A stretch of 64,000 bases of DNA from Halobacillus sp. Marseille-P3879 (GTDB lineage: Bacteria; Bacillota; Bacilli; Bacillales; Halobacillaceae). Under the pieces are notes generated by a model. It made no database searches. It saw only the letters and a program-made list of their open reading frames with translations, and was not told the DNA's origin. The position numbers and the translations under genes were made by a program. Position 1 is the first letter of the stretch, and each line of letters begins with the position of its first letter. The stretch lies in the NCBI RefSeq assembly GCF_900240285.1, contig NZ_OESS01000002.1, forward strand, positions 806,001-870,000, read 5' to 3'. Shown piece by piece: positions 27,671 to 35,968 of this stretch.

Positions 27671-28609
27671 TCACTTACTTTTATCTGGTAGTGATAAGGA
27701 CACAAACCGCTCAACTAAATCATCATAACTCAACCCGACAACTTGTGCCGAATCCGGGAAGAGGCTCGTAGGTGTCATCCCAGGGAGTGTATTCACTTCT
27801 AATATAATAGGTATATTATTCTCATTAATAATAAAATCTACTCGAGAATAAACAGTGCAGCCTAATAATTGGTGGGCTAGAACTGCATAGCTTTGCAGCT
27901 GTTCTGTTAGTTCATCAGAGACTTTAGCAGGAACAATGTGCTCACTGCCTCCTGGCTTGTATTTTGAATCAAAATCATAATACTCACTTTTCGGAATAAT
28001 CTCTATTACAGGTAAGGCTTCTTCTTCTCCCTCTTTTCCGACAACTGGAACAGTTACTTCTCTTCCCCCGACATACTCTTCTACTAATATAACAGAATCC
28101 GATGCAGAGGCGATTTCTATAGCTTTATCAATCTGCTTCTCTTCTTTAACAATCGTAAGACCCAGTGTAGAACCTTCCTGATTCGGCTTAACAACAAAAG
28201 GCGTAGAAAATTTTTCTTTCACTTTTCTTGCAATATGTGAATAATCGTTATACCTGCTTACTTCATAGGATTCACTAACAGCCGTAGGTATATTGTTCGC
28301 GGCAAAAATTTGTTTAGATTTCGCTTTATCCATAGCCAGTGCTGAAGAAAGCACCCCAGAACCGACGTAAGGAATATCAAGCATGTCTAGTAATCCTTGT
28401 ATCCTGCCGTCTTCTCCAAAGCGGCCATGTAAGCCTATAAATACAAGATCCACTTTCAATCGGGTTAACTGATCAATCTTGCTAGGGTCAAAATCAATCC
28501 CGGTTACCTCATGACCTTTATTTTTAAGTGCTTGAATAATTCCTTTTCCCGTAGATAAGGATACTTCTCTCTCGCCGGAAACTCCTCCGTATAATACAGC
28601 AATTTTCAA
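27671..28609 (-). CDS. ddl: D-alanine--D-alanine ligase
   Basis: It joins two D-alanines for the peptidoglycan pentapeptide. The ATP-grasp protein has the N-terminal GGVSGEREVSLSTG, the ATP-loop region KPNQEGSTLG and the Mg-binding C-terminus EVNTLPGMTPTS. The TTG at 28609 has GGAG 8 nt upstream and gives 312 residues beginning MKIAVLYGG. A GTG three codons earlier is too close to the site. In B. subtilis ddl lies elsewhere, next to murF, so this is either a relocated or a second ligase. Confidence 0.94.
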   Translation of the reverse strand: MKIAVLYGGVSGEREVSLSTGKGIIQALKNKGHEVTGIDFDPSKIDQLTRLKVDLVFIGLHGRFGEDGRIQGLLDMLDIPYVGSGVLSSALAMDKAKSKQIFAANNIPTAVSESYEVSRYNDYSHIARKVKEKFSTPFVVKPNQEGSTLGLTIVKEEKQIDKAIEIASASDSVILVEEYVGGREVTVPVVGKEGEEEALPVIEIIPKSEYYDFDSKYKPGGSEHIVPAKVSDELTEQLQSYAVLAHQLLGCTVYSRVDFIINENNIPIILEVNTLPGMTPTSLFPDSAQVVGLSYDDLVERFVSLSLPDKSK

Positions 28610-28682
28610 TGCAGACACTCCATTTCTCAGTCCAAAGTTTCACTTTATTTTAACACGTAATCAGGGCACCTTCTAATTTAAT

Positions 28683-28715
28683 CAAATAAAAAGAACGAAA
28701 GCTGTTGCTTCGTTC
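28683..28715 (-). terminator. Intrinsic terminator of mecB
   Basis: GAACGAAGC pairs with GCTTTCGTTC, and TTTTTATTTG follows on the minus strand, just past the mecB stop. Confidence 0.88.
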
Positions 28716-28728
28716 CGGTTTTGTAAGA

Positions 28729-29310
28729 TTATGGTGAAAAGTGCTCTTTTATCGTTTTCATAGCATTTTTCTTCATAATAGGTTGACCATATTCTATTAA
28801 TCGGTGAGATGTCACCGCTGTTGCTGATGAGAATTCTGAGAGCAGTGCAATTACCTGTTCTGCATCTAAATGAAAAATGGCTTCATCATCCAGGACCATA
28901 TAGTAATGCTCATTATAGAGGTAGACATCTCCTTCCTCTACATTCAAAGCATATAAGTGAAGGCCTGCCTGTATAATATCTTCAAACTCCTCGAAGGCAA
29001 AAATCATCTCTTTGCTTTCATCTAAAGTTACTTTCATTTCAATATACCCATCATCTTCATCAATTTCTTCTTTGGATTTGGTAACGACCACAAGCATTCC
29101 CTGTGCCTGTAGCAGATATACCTGGACGAGCAGCATTCCATTAAGTTCCACTCCAAGTTCAACTCCGGCGTCATACATCATATCACTAAACACACGGTGT
29201 ACTCTCGGCAGATCGCTCCATAACTCTTCTTTTGTCAAGCCTCTGTCTAACAAATCATCAAAGGTTAAAAAGATTTTAAATTTCTCGTTAGACATTCTTT
29301 CGACTCGCAT
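28729..29310 (-). CDS. mecB: Adaptor protein MecB (YpbH), MecA paralogue
   Basis: MecA-family adaptors deliver substrates to ClpC-ClpP. The 193 residues match YpbH better than MecA. The N-terminal domain reads KIFLTFDDLLDRGLTKEELW, followed by an acidic linker region (KSKEEIDEDDGYIE). The C-terminal ClpC-binding part contains LYALNVEEGDVYLYN and a YGQPIMKKNA helix. GGGGGG lies 6 nt before the ATG. The mature neighbours differ from B. subtilis, where ypbG and ypbF adjoin; here a MerR gene does. Confidence 0.9.
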   Translation of the reverse strand: MRVERMSNEKFKIFLTFDDLLDRGLTKEELWSDLPRVHRVFSDMMYDAGVELGVELNGMLLVQVYLLQAQGMLVVVTKSKEEIDEDDGYIEMKVTLDESKEMIFAFEEFEDIIQAGLHLYALNVEEGDVYLYNEHYYMVLDDEAIFHLDAEQVIALLSEFSSATAVTSHRLIEYGQPIMKKNAMKTIKEHFSP

Positions 29311-29435
29311 GTATACGCCCCCCTTTTGTATTAAGGATATCTGTTATCTATATCTTATGATGACCGCTCTAATTATGGCACTTTTTTTAGAATTATATCC
29401 ACTATTCTCATTAGGGGCAATCTATTCTTAATTAT

Positions 29436-30338
29436 TTATAAACTTTCCTTCAGCCATTGCTCCCATTCTTTTTTTGAATTTCCAACAAGATAAGGCTGCA
29501 GGCATTTTCTCTCTTCCTCTCGAAATGCTCTATAAATATCCCCACCAATTCCAATCTTAAGCTCCGGATGTTTCTCCTTTAATGATTCAACCAGACGAAT
29601 ACTCTTCGGAGTATTTATTTTGCTTGTACAGGATAAGAAAACAAAGGCCGGGTTAATTTCATCAATTACTCGTTCAATATCCCGCCAGGTAGTGGTTTGC
29701 CCTACATAAACGATTTCATAGCCTCGACTTTTTAAGGCGAACGCAAAGAAAAGCAGCCCTAATGTATGTTTTTCATCGGGACCGGGTAGGAGCAAAGCTT
29801 TAGACTTAAACCCTTCAACAGGCATGCTTAACAGCAACATTCCTATGCGGGATCTTAAAAAATTAACGGCAAAATGCTCATGCATACTTGTAATCTCTTT
29901 ATTCTCCCGCATCGTCTCCACTTGTATAAGAAGTGGGCCAATTATGTCTATGAGTACCGTTTCTAATGTAAATAACCTTAAAGCTTCGTCAAGTTTACCC
30001 TGTGCCGTTCTCTCATCAAATGTCAGCAGGCATTGAAGGAACTTCTCCTTTGTGGTACTCAAGTGATTTCTTTTTTCTTTAGATTGTGGAGAAGAGGATA
30101 CGTCTTCACTATCTTCCAGCAGGGAAACGGCCTGAGAGATTGTAAACCCTTCATTAACTTTGTCAACTAACCATTTTAGCGTTTGCAGGTGTTCGTCGGT
30201 GTACAGCCTGTGGCCCGCTTCATTGCGTGCAGGTCTGATAATTTGATACCTTCGCTCCCAAGCTCTCAGCGTACCGGCTGGAATTCCGAGCAGAGTTGAT
30301 ACAGCTTTAATATTGTACTTAGGTTTCGCATTTTGCAT
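29436..30338 (-). CDS. MerR-family regulator with B12-binding domain (CarH/LitR-like)
   Basis: The 300-residue protein has an N-terminal MerR helix-turn-helix (about 8-75, TLRAWERRYQ). A four-helix B12-binding cap (about 95-172) and a Rossmann-like cobalamin domain (about 178-298) follow. Lower-ligand H191 lies in DEKHTLG, the variant of DxHxxG seen in CarH. The Glu-His pair is E154-H155 in SMHEHFAVNF, and GG is at 265-266. The position of the CarH gating Trp is Arg144, so light response is uncertain. It has its own sigma-A promoter and faces cotJ. Targets are unknown; carotenoid genes are not in this window. Confidence 0.85.
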   Translation of the reverse strand: MQNAKPKYNIKAVSTLLGIPAGTLRAWERRYQIIRPARNEAGHRLYTDEHLQTLKWLVDKVNEGFTISQAVSLLEDSEDVSSSPQSKEKRNHLSTTKEKFLQCLLTFDERTAQGKLDEALRLFTLETVLIDIIGPLLIQVETMRENKEITSMHEHFAVNFLRSRIGMLLLSMPVEGFKSKALLLPGPDEKHTLGLLFFAFALKSRGYEIVYVGQTTTWRDIERVIDEINPAFVFLSCTSKINTPKSIRLVESLKEKHPELKIGIGGDIYRAFREEERKCLQPYLVGNSKKEWEQWLKESL

Positions 30339-30369
30339 CAGATTTCCTCCACGATAAAGTGCTAGCTTA

Positions 30370-30399
30370 ATTATAGTGTTTGATTAATTGCAGTGTAAA
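30370..30399 (-). promoter_or_regulatory. Sigma-A promoter of the MerR/B12 gene
   Basis: On the minus strand TTTACA (30399-30394), an 18-nt spacer and a perfect TATAAT (30375-30370) lie about 35 nt before the ATG, with GGAGGAAATCTG next to it. Confidence 0.7.
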
Positions 30400-30421
30400 G
30401 TTTATATAGTCTTTGTACAAA
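30389..30421 (-). promoter_or_regulatory. Putative CarH-type operator, three 11-bp units
   Basis: TTTGTACAAAG, ACTATATAAAC and TTTACACTGCA lie head to tail on the minus strand. All three have T at position 3 and A at position 6. The first matches nnTnnACAnnn, the consensus I recall for CarH. The third contains the promoter -35 box. Confidence 0.4.
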
Positions 30422-30506
30422 AGGTACCTTAATTCTATTCCCATTCGAATAAGACAAACTGTTCAAACATATGGTGGAGGTATGACCATATAGAAAGGTG
30501 ATGAGT

Positions 30507-30725
30507 ATGTACACCCCTATTAAATGGTATCACCCTTATGCAAGTACAGCCGACCCATGTCCGCCTATTGAATGGAAGTATTATCAAACGCCTCCCAACC
30601 TTTATTTAGGGTTTCAGCCAACCGGCCTCCCCCAATTCCCTTTAAAAGAGGCCCTCTATAAAGGAACATTATGGCCGGTATTATTTGATCCTTATCCTGC
30701 TCCGATTCGAGGTGATGAACATTGA
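30507..30725 (+). CDS. cotJA: Spore coat-associated protein CotJA
   Basis: A small Pro/Tyr/Trp-rich protein of 72 residues with the CotJA pattern (YHPYASTADPCPPIEWKYY, GFQPTGLPQFP, LWPVL). In B. subtilis cotJABC is a sigma-E operon, and CotJA is needed for CotJC assembly into the coat. AAAGGTG is 6 nt before the ATG at 30507; two earlier in-frame starts overlap the ribosome-binding site. A weak sigma-E-like pair (GAATAAG, CATATGG) lies at 30447-30474. It overlaps cotJB by four bases. Confidence 0.88.
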   Translation: MYTPIKWYHPYASTADPCPPIEWKYYQTPPNLYLGFQPTGLPQFPLKEALYKGTLWPVLFDPYPAPIRGDEH

Positions 30726-30979
30726 AGCCAAGTCAAGAGCAAATAGACCAGATGGAACAAATTCAGCAGGTGGATTTTGCAATAGTGGAACTTCAGCTTT
30801 ATTTGGACACTCATCCCCAAGATTATAATGCTATCCAACAGTTTAATCAGCTGGCGGCTCAAAGTAAACAGTTAAAAGCACAATATGAACAACAGTTTGG
30901 CCCATTGACTCAATTTGGAGGCAGTTTCTCGTCTTATCCATGGAGCTGGAACGAGGCACCCTGGCCATGGCAAATGTAA
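30722..30979 (+). CDS. cotJB: Spore coat protein CotJB
   Basis: The 85-residue protein has the CotJB core: a helix with VDFAIVELQLYLDTHPQD, then a second helix (FNQLAAQSKQLKAQYEQQ) and the FGP turn typical of the family. The start is a TTG at 30722 with GAGGTG 7 nt upstream, within the end of cotJA, so translation is coupled. The C-terminus is rich in Trp and Pro. Its role in the coat is known only genetically. Confidence 0.88.
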   Translation: MKPSQEQIDQMEQIQQVDFAIVELQLYLDTHPQDYNAIQQFNQLAAQSKQLKAQYEQQFGPLTQFGGSFSSYPWSWNEAPWPWQM

Positions 30980-31006
30980 ATAACTTTATTAAGGAGGTGA
31001 AGCCGC

Positions 31007-31576
31007 ATGTGGACGTATGAAAAGAAATTACAATATCCAGTAAAAGTCTCTGAATGTAATCCGAGATTGGCAAAATTTCTAATTGAACAGTACGGCGGCG
31101 CAGATGGTGAACTGTCAGCAGCTCTTAGATACCTAAATCAAAGATATTCCATTCCCGATAAAGTTATTGGTTTGTTGACGGATATAGGGACTGAAGAATT
31201 TGCTCATTTAGAAATGATTGCGGCAATGGTTTACAAGCTTACGAAAGATGCTACTCCTGAACAGCTAAAAGAAGCAGGATTAGGAGCTCACTATGCTAAC
31301 CATGATAAAGCTTTGTTTTACCACAACGCTGCAGGCGCCCCATGGACGGCGACTTACATTCAGGCAAAAGGTGACCCTATTGCCGACTTATATGAAGACA
31401 TCGCTGCAGAAGAAAAAGCAAGGGCGACCTATCAATGGATCATAAATATGTCAGATGACCCTTGCTTAAATGACAGTCTTAAGTTCTTAAGAGAAAGAGA
31501 AATTGTACATTCCCAGCGTTTTCGGGAGGCTGTTGAAATACTTAAACAGGAACAAAACAAAAAACAATTTTACTAA
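31007..31576 (+). CDS. cotJC: Coat protein CotJC, manganese catalase-like
   Basis: CotJC is a manganese-catalase-fold protein of the inner spore coat. The 189 residues keep the di-metal ligand pattern of the family: Glu in GADGELSAALRYL, TEEFAHLEM (ExxH plus Glu), Glu in YEDIAAEEKARA, and the RERE-VHSQRF helix with His. AAGGAGGTG precedes the ATG. It is probably the enzymatic member of the operon and could protect spores from peroxide. Confidence 0.93.
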   Translation: MWTYEKKLQYPVKVSECNPRLAKFLIEQYGGADGELSAALRYLNQRYSIPDKVIGLLTDIGTEEFAHLEMIAAMVYKLTKDATPEQLKEAGLGAHYANHDKALFYHNAAGAPWTATYIQAKGDPIADLYEDIAAEEKARATYQWIINMSDDPCLNDSLKFLREREIVHSQRFREAVEILKQEQNKKQFY

Positions 31577-31584
31577 ACAAATCA

Positions 31585-31612
31585 AGCTCCCCATAGCCGG
31601 GAGCTATTATTA
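31585..31612 (+). terminator. Intrinsic terminator of cotJABC
   Basis: AGCTCCC, a 7-nt loop and GGGAGCT are followed by ATTATTATATT. It lies 9 nt past the cotJC stop. Confidence 0.75.
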
Positions 31613-31614
31613 TA

Positions 31615-31878
31615 TTACTTAATAGAAATTTCTTCTATGTATGAAGCCGGGTCTTCCGTTATTAAGTCATGATCCAACAGACCGCTCCAATAAGGATGAG
31701 TGAAGACCACTAATATGATGAGGATAAATAAACCAAGTAAAAAGTTAAACCAAATGAAACTTAGTTTCTGCCTGTAGGCGGCTTTCTTATTACGGTGGAC
31801 TGACACTCGAGAAGGCAGGTTTAGGACATCTTTCTCTTCGGGATTCTTTTTTGTTTCCTGAGATCGGCCCTCATTCAT
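31615..31878 (-). CDS. Short single-TM protein at the ypbE position
   Basis: The 87 residues have a charged N-terminus (1-40, including LPSRVSVHRNKKAAYR), one membrane segment (about 41-63) and a short outer tail. B. subtilis ypbE, downstream of ypbD, encodes a longer protein with a LysM domain after its membrane segment. Here the frame stops before any LysM and only about 40 bp remain before cotJC. AGGAGG precedes the ATG and the gene overlaps ypbD by 8 nt. It may be a shortened YpbE or an unrelated peptide; function is unknown. Confidence 0.6.
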   Translation of the reverse strand: MNEGRSQETKKNPEEKDVLNLPSRVSVHRNKKAAYRQKLSFIWFNFLLGLFILIILVVFTHPYWSGLLDHDLITEDPASYIEEISIK

Positions 31879-32464
31879 ATCTTAACCTCCTGTAACGCTT
31901 CGAAATCCAAACCCCTAATATAAAATCAATGAGAAAATGAGCAGTAATAGTTACTAATAAATTGCTTGTGATCTCAAACATATAACCGAGAAAATAACTT
32001 ACAAACAGAACTGAAATGAATAAAACAATCTTTCTTAAATACCTGAAATGAATAATAGCAAATAATGTGCTTGCTGCCAAATAACCAAACGACGTTTGAA
32101 TGATTCCTCTAAATAGAACTTCTTCACAAATTGCGATAAGCAGCGTTAACAAAAAAATATGAAGAATTGTCTGATGTTGAAAAACCTTTTGATTAATTCC
32201 ACCGTCATCATAAAAACGCTCAGGGAGGACAGTCATTAACAAAAAATCGATGGAAAGTATAACAACAGCCGGGAAGACACCGAACCAAATGATATCAGGA
32301 GATAAACTAACTAATGAAACCCAGGTTGAAATAGTTGGATTAAACAGGAACACACTTGCTGCAACTGCTGTAACGAGTAACAATAGTTGAGTTATAATTA
32401 AGTGTTTTGTAATTTCTTTTGTTGACATTTGATTGATGAGTTCTTGCTGAGTCATTTTATCCAT
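31871..32464 (-). CDS. ypbD: CPBP-family intramembrane metalloprotease YpbD
   Basis: The 197-residue polytopic protein has the CPBP (Abi/CAAX protease-like) motifs: motif 1 EEVLFRG near 111-117 and motif 2 with His in LFAIIHFRYL, then a late His in ITAHFLIDF. About five to six membrane segments are predicted. Substrate is unknown; family members act in bacteriocin immunity or membrane-protein processing. It overlaps recS by 8 nt with its own GGAG, and the ypbB-recS-ypbD order is that of B. subtilis. Confidence 0.88.
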   Translation of the reverse strand: MDKMTQQELINQMSTKEITKHLIITQLLLLVTAVAASVFLFNPTISTWVSLVSLSPDIIWFGVFPAVVILSIDFLLMTVLPERFYDDGGINQKVFQHQTILHIFLLTLLIAICEEVLFRGIIQTSFGYLAASTLFAIIHFRYLRKIVLFISVLFVSYFLGYMFEITSNLLVTITAHFLIDFILGVWISKRYRRLRYE

Positions 32465-33980
32465 TTATGGACTCCTGAAGAAATACAGCGTCCAGCCTGT
32501 CTTTCCATGAGCTGAAGTTCTCTGAATCATTACAGCTGTCCTTTTGAATATCTAAGTCATCTATAGAGAAACCACAATAATCACAACATTCAACCACCGG
32601 CTTTGCAGTTCCTTTTTGAAATGGCATATATAAACGATCTCTTCTACAGCCTTTATGAAGCACCCAGTCAAGCATTTGCTTATATTTCTGATTTTTATAT
32701 TTCCACCTTTTATTTAACCTTTTTACTATTTCTGGTCGAAAAGCTTCCAGCTTATCCTCCTGTCTCACTTCCCCATTTATTATTATTTGAACATGCTCCA
32801 AATGAAATTTTAAAAAATTCCACTGCGATTCCGATAAATTCATTTTTTCAAGCATTTCTTCGTCAGAAGGTAACTTTGAATTTTGACTAAGCCAGGAAAA
32901 AACGCGCCTTACGTCTTCCTCCCTGGGAACTTCTTTTTCCAACAACAATTGAGGAAGAACTTGATCATTGGGAGTATGTAATACAAGACTCGCGCACGGC
33001 TGGCAGTCACGACCGGCTCTGCCAATCTCCTGTATGAACGATTCAATTTGCGCAGGGAAGTGATAATGAATCACTCTGCGAATATTGGGTTTATCCACTC
33101 CCATACCAAATGCACTTGTACAGCAAATAATATCGAGTTCATCCTTCATAAATTGCTGTTGGACAAGCAGCCGGTCCATATTCTCCATGCCTCCATGATA
33201 AAAAGCCACGCGTTGTTCTAAAGCATTGGTCAACTCTTCAGCTAATTGTTCTGCGGCTGAGCGGCTGGAAAAATAAATCATCGTAGGCGTTCTCTTTTGA
33301 TGCGCAATGGAAATGATTCTTTTTGCTTTATCTTCGGGGTATAAAAACTGCTCAACGGAAAAACTCATATTCGGCTTATCCATTTGATTAATATGAGAAG
33401 TCATGTCAGGTTTGTCTAATTGCTGTTTAATATCCTTTTGGACTTCAGGAGTAGCTGTGGCACTTAAAGCAAGCACTGGTGGATTGCCCAATTCAGCTAT
33501 TTTTTGACTTAATTTTAAGTAGTCTGTTCTAAATTCATGTCCCCACTGCGAAATACAATGAGCCTCGTCGACAACAAACAACTGCACGTGTAATTTTTTT
33601 AACTCCAATGTAACCCTGGGATTTTGCAGCAATTCCGGTGAAAGGTAAATTAGTCTGTACTTATCCAGCTGCTTTAATTCTTTACTGCGTTCCTTTAGAT
33701 CCATAAAGCTGTTTAATGCAATAACGGCTTTAAAACCTTTCGCTTTTAATTGTTTAACTTGATCCACCATCAAAGAAATCAAAGGGGAAATGACAATAGT
33801 CACCCCTTTGTTAAGCAGAGCAGGAAGCTGAAAGCAAAGTGACTTCCCTACCCCTGTAGGTAAGATACCAAGGACGTCCCTGCCATTCATTACATCCTGA
33901 ATGATCTCCTGCTGTCCGCTTCTGAAATAGGCATGTCCAAAATATTTTCTTAATTGATTAAGAAGCTCATCAGTAGCCAT
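32457..33980 (-). CDS. recS: RecQ-family DNA helicase RecS
   Basis: This ATP-dependent 3'-5' helicase has the RecQ core. Walker A is LPTGVGKSLC, motif II is DEAH with WGHEFRTDY, SATATPE is motif III and QEIGRAGRD is motif VI. The 507 residues lack an HRDC domain, as RecS does, and a partial zinc Cys cluster (CCDYCG) remains at the C-terminus. The ATG at 33980 has AAGGGAG 8 nt upstream. An open extension into ypbB is discounted. In B. subtilis RecS aids repair of stalled forks. Confidence 0.93.
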   Translation of the reverse strand: MATDELLNQLRKYFGHAYFRSGQQEIIQDVMNGRDVLGILPTGVGKSLCFQLPALLNKGVTIVISPLISLMVDQVKQLKAKGFKAVIALNSFMDLKERSKELKQLDKYRLIYLSPELLQNPRVTLELKKLHVQLFVVDEAHCISQWGHEFRTDYLKLSQKIAELGNPPVLALSATATPEVQKDIKQQLDKPDMTSHINQMDKPNMSFSVEQFLYPEDKAKRIISIAHQKRTPTMIYFSSRSAAEQLAEELTNALEQRVAFYHGGMENMDRLLVQQQFMKDELDIICCTSAFGMGVDKPNIRRVIHYHFPAQIESFIQEIGRAGRDCQPCASLVLHTPNDQVLPQLLLEKEVPREEDVRRVFSWLSQNSKLPSDEEMLEKMNLSESQWNFLKFHLEHVQIIINGEVRQEDKLEAFRPEIVKRLNKRWKYKNQKYKQMLDWVLHKGCRRDRLYMPFQKGTAKPVVECCDYCGFSIDDLDIQKDSCNDSENFSSWKDRLDAVFLQESING

Positions 33981-35034
33981 GTACTTTTCTCCCTTGTTTC
34001 TTACTATTGGCACGCGCTAATACCAGTCGTAGTTCAAAATAGTTAAATTGACCGTGAAGTGCCTCATACAAGCTTTTTAACTTATTAGAATTCATTGCAT
34101 TTAATGTATGAATAATCTCTGTTTGGTGTTCGAGAGATACAAACGGAATAATATCAAAAGAGGGAAGAACTAAAGCAGCTTCAACCATATGATCCTGAAT
34201 TGTGCTGAGCTTTAAGCGTCTCTGTTGACATATTTGCTGCAGGCTGTAGCCTTGGATAAACAATTGATAGGTTTGTTTAGCAGATTCCGTTATTAAACTT
34301 GAAATTTCTAAACCGTCCATACATAAAGAAAGACCTTTGTATGTTTCTCCTGCAGTTGTCACAGTATGAAACAAATAATAAAACGTATGACGCAAATAAA
34401 GATCTACGTTTTCTATGGAGATCTGTTGTGAAAGAGCGAGCTGTTCCCTCGTTCTCCCCGTGAAGCTGCCACCTGTTAAACGGCCTGTAAACAGTTCAGC
34501 TTCCACCTCACTTACATTATGAAGCAGCACGAGTAAATCCTGGTGCAATGAGAGCATTAAACCTTCATTGTGATGGGATTTATATATTTTTTTTACCCAG
34601 TTCTGGATCTCTGCATCGTCTTCCACAGGAATAAAAGCCAGGTCATTCATATAACTGTGTGTTAAAGTTTGGATTAGTAGTCGCAGTCTTTTTTCAAAAG
34701 TAGCAACGTGTTTATGATAAAGGAGCCCGTTAAAGAAGTGACCGTCTCTTTCTAACGATGATGCTCTTAGCATTTCACAACCTTTAGCTGAGATAACCGG
34801 CAGCTCATCCTCTTTAATCTTTATAGCATTTTCTTTCGCTAACTGCCTGACAGCATCGTTCAATCTTTCTTTTTCCAGTTCAGGATAAATTCCGAAAAAA
34901 CAGTCGATCTCATATATTTTAGCGTCCTGGAGTGTTTGGGATGAGCGCTTTCCTTGCAAAAGGTGAAAAATTCCTGACACGGATCGTTCGCCATTTAACG
35001 ATTGAATACACTTCAGTAAAATAGTTCTAAACAT
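33970..35034 (-). CDS. ypbB: YpbB helix-turn-helix protein
   Basis: The 354-residue protein overlaps the start of recS by 11 nt and corresponds to YpbB. A C-terminal helix-turn-helix (about 255-295: YSLQQICQQRRLKLSTIQDHM) is visible. The same type of domain is attached to the C-terminus of some RecQ helicases, which suggests that YpbB and RecS act together. No other motif was identified. It is divergent from fer. Confidence 0.85.
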   Translation of the reverse strand: MFRTILLKCIQSLNGERSVSGIFHLLQGKRSSQTLQDAKIYEIDCFFGIYPELEKERLNDAVRQLAKENAIKIKEDELPVISAKGCEMLRASSLERDGHFFNGLLYHKHVATFEKRLRLLIQTLTHSYMNDLAFIPVEDDAEIQNWVKKIYKSHHNEGLMLSLHQDLLVLLHNVSEVEAELFTGRLTGGSFTGRTREQLALSQQISIENVDLYLRHTFYYLFHTVTTAGETYKGLSLCMDGLEISSLITESAKQTYQLFIQGYSLQQICQQRRLKLSTIQDHMVEAALVLPSFDIIPFVSLEHQTEIIHTLNAMNSNKLKSLYEALHGQFNYFELRLVLARANSKKQGRKVHGY

Positions 35035-35058
35035 TCACAGGCCTCTTTTCCAAATGTA

Positions 35059-35087
35059 TTGAAATGTGATGATTACCAATTTACAAT
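35059..35087 (+). promoter_or_regulatory. Sigma-A promoter of fer
   Basis: TTGAAA (35059-35064), a 17-nt spacer and TACAAT (35082-35087) lie about 57 nt before the fer start. Confidence 0.65.
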
Positions 35088-35140
35088 AACATTAGAGTTT
35101 TGATCCTCTCTATCAGGTTAAAAATAAAGGAGGTTCTTAA

Positions 35141-35392
<252 letters not shown>

Positions 35393-35398
35393 AATTAT

Positions 35399-35426
35399 CC
35401 CTCTTTTAAATAAGAGGGCTTTTTTA
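35399..35426 (+). terminator. Intrinsic terminator of fer
   Basis: CCCTCTT, a 6-nt loop and AAGAGGG are followed by CTTTTTT. Confidence 0.88.
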
Positions 35427-35435
35427 TTCTCTCTT

Positions 35436-35693
35436 TTAATCAACGGCTGCCCGGTTTACGACCTCAAGTGGATTCCCATCTAGCGCAGAATTTAAGACCT
35501 GGCTTTCTGAAAATAGAGCGCATACGGCAACAGCCGCAGTCCACCCTGTAACCAGCCGTCCTTTTTCTATCTGGACTAAGGTTTTCTTCGAAATACCGAT
35601 CATATGCGACATTTGCTCTTGAGTAAAACCTGCTTCTACACGTACAAGCTTAAGCTTTTGCGATACTAACTTTTTTAACTCGTAGCGATTCAT
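35436..35693 (-). CDS. Small XRE-type HTH regulator
   Basis: The 85-residue protein consists almost entirely of a Cro/C1-like helix-turn-helix (about 8-60: GFTQEQMSHMIGISKKTLVQIEKG). A short helical tail with AALFSESQVLN-like residues follows. AAGGAG is 9 nt before the ATG at 35693. The frame is open for 72 more codons upstream but without a ribosome-binding site. It is isolated from the upstream B12 operon by a terminator. No target or partner is recognisable. Confidence 0.8.
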   Translation of the reverse strand: MNRYELKKLVSQKLKLVRVEAGFTQEQMSHMIGISKKTLVQIEKGRLVTGWTAAVAVCALFSESQVLNSALDGNPLEVVNRAAVD

Positions 35694-35904
35694 TCCCAAC
35701 TTCTCCTTCTTAACTCCTTCCCATTCTATCAAATTAATTTGTATTATTCTATGTAATCGATCCACATCCTCTTTCATATTAACTTGGTATTTCCTTAAAT
35801 TAAAGAGCTGTAGACCCAGGCTGTCGCGAAGTCCTGGTCTGAGACCATCAAGCGTGAATTTGCAGGAAGTTCGGGCGTACACCCCTGATAGCAGTTTGAT
35901 GAGA

Positions 35905-35951
35905 TGCAAGAAAGAAGCTTGCAGATAACACCAGTTGGTTATCTACAAGCT
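35905..35951 (-). terminator. Terminator of the B12-riboswitch operon
   Basis: AGCTTGTAGATAAC pairs with TTATCTGCAAGCT (one mismatch), and TCTTTCTT follows on the minus strand, about 18 nt past the ECF gene stop. Confidence 0.72.
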
Positions 35952-35968
35952 GAAACTGCTGTAGTTCT

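Noticed and set aside
35694-35909. Longer XRE regulator (157 aa)
   Set aside because: No ribosome-binding site and no recognisable domain in the added part.
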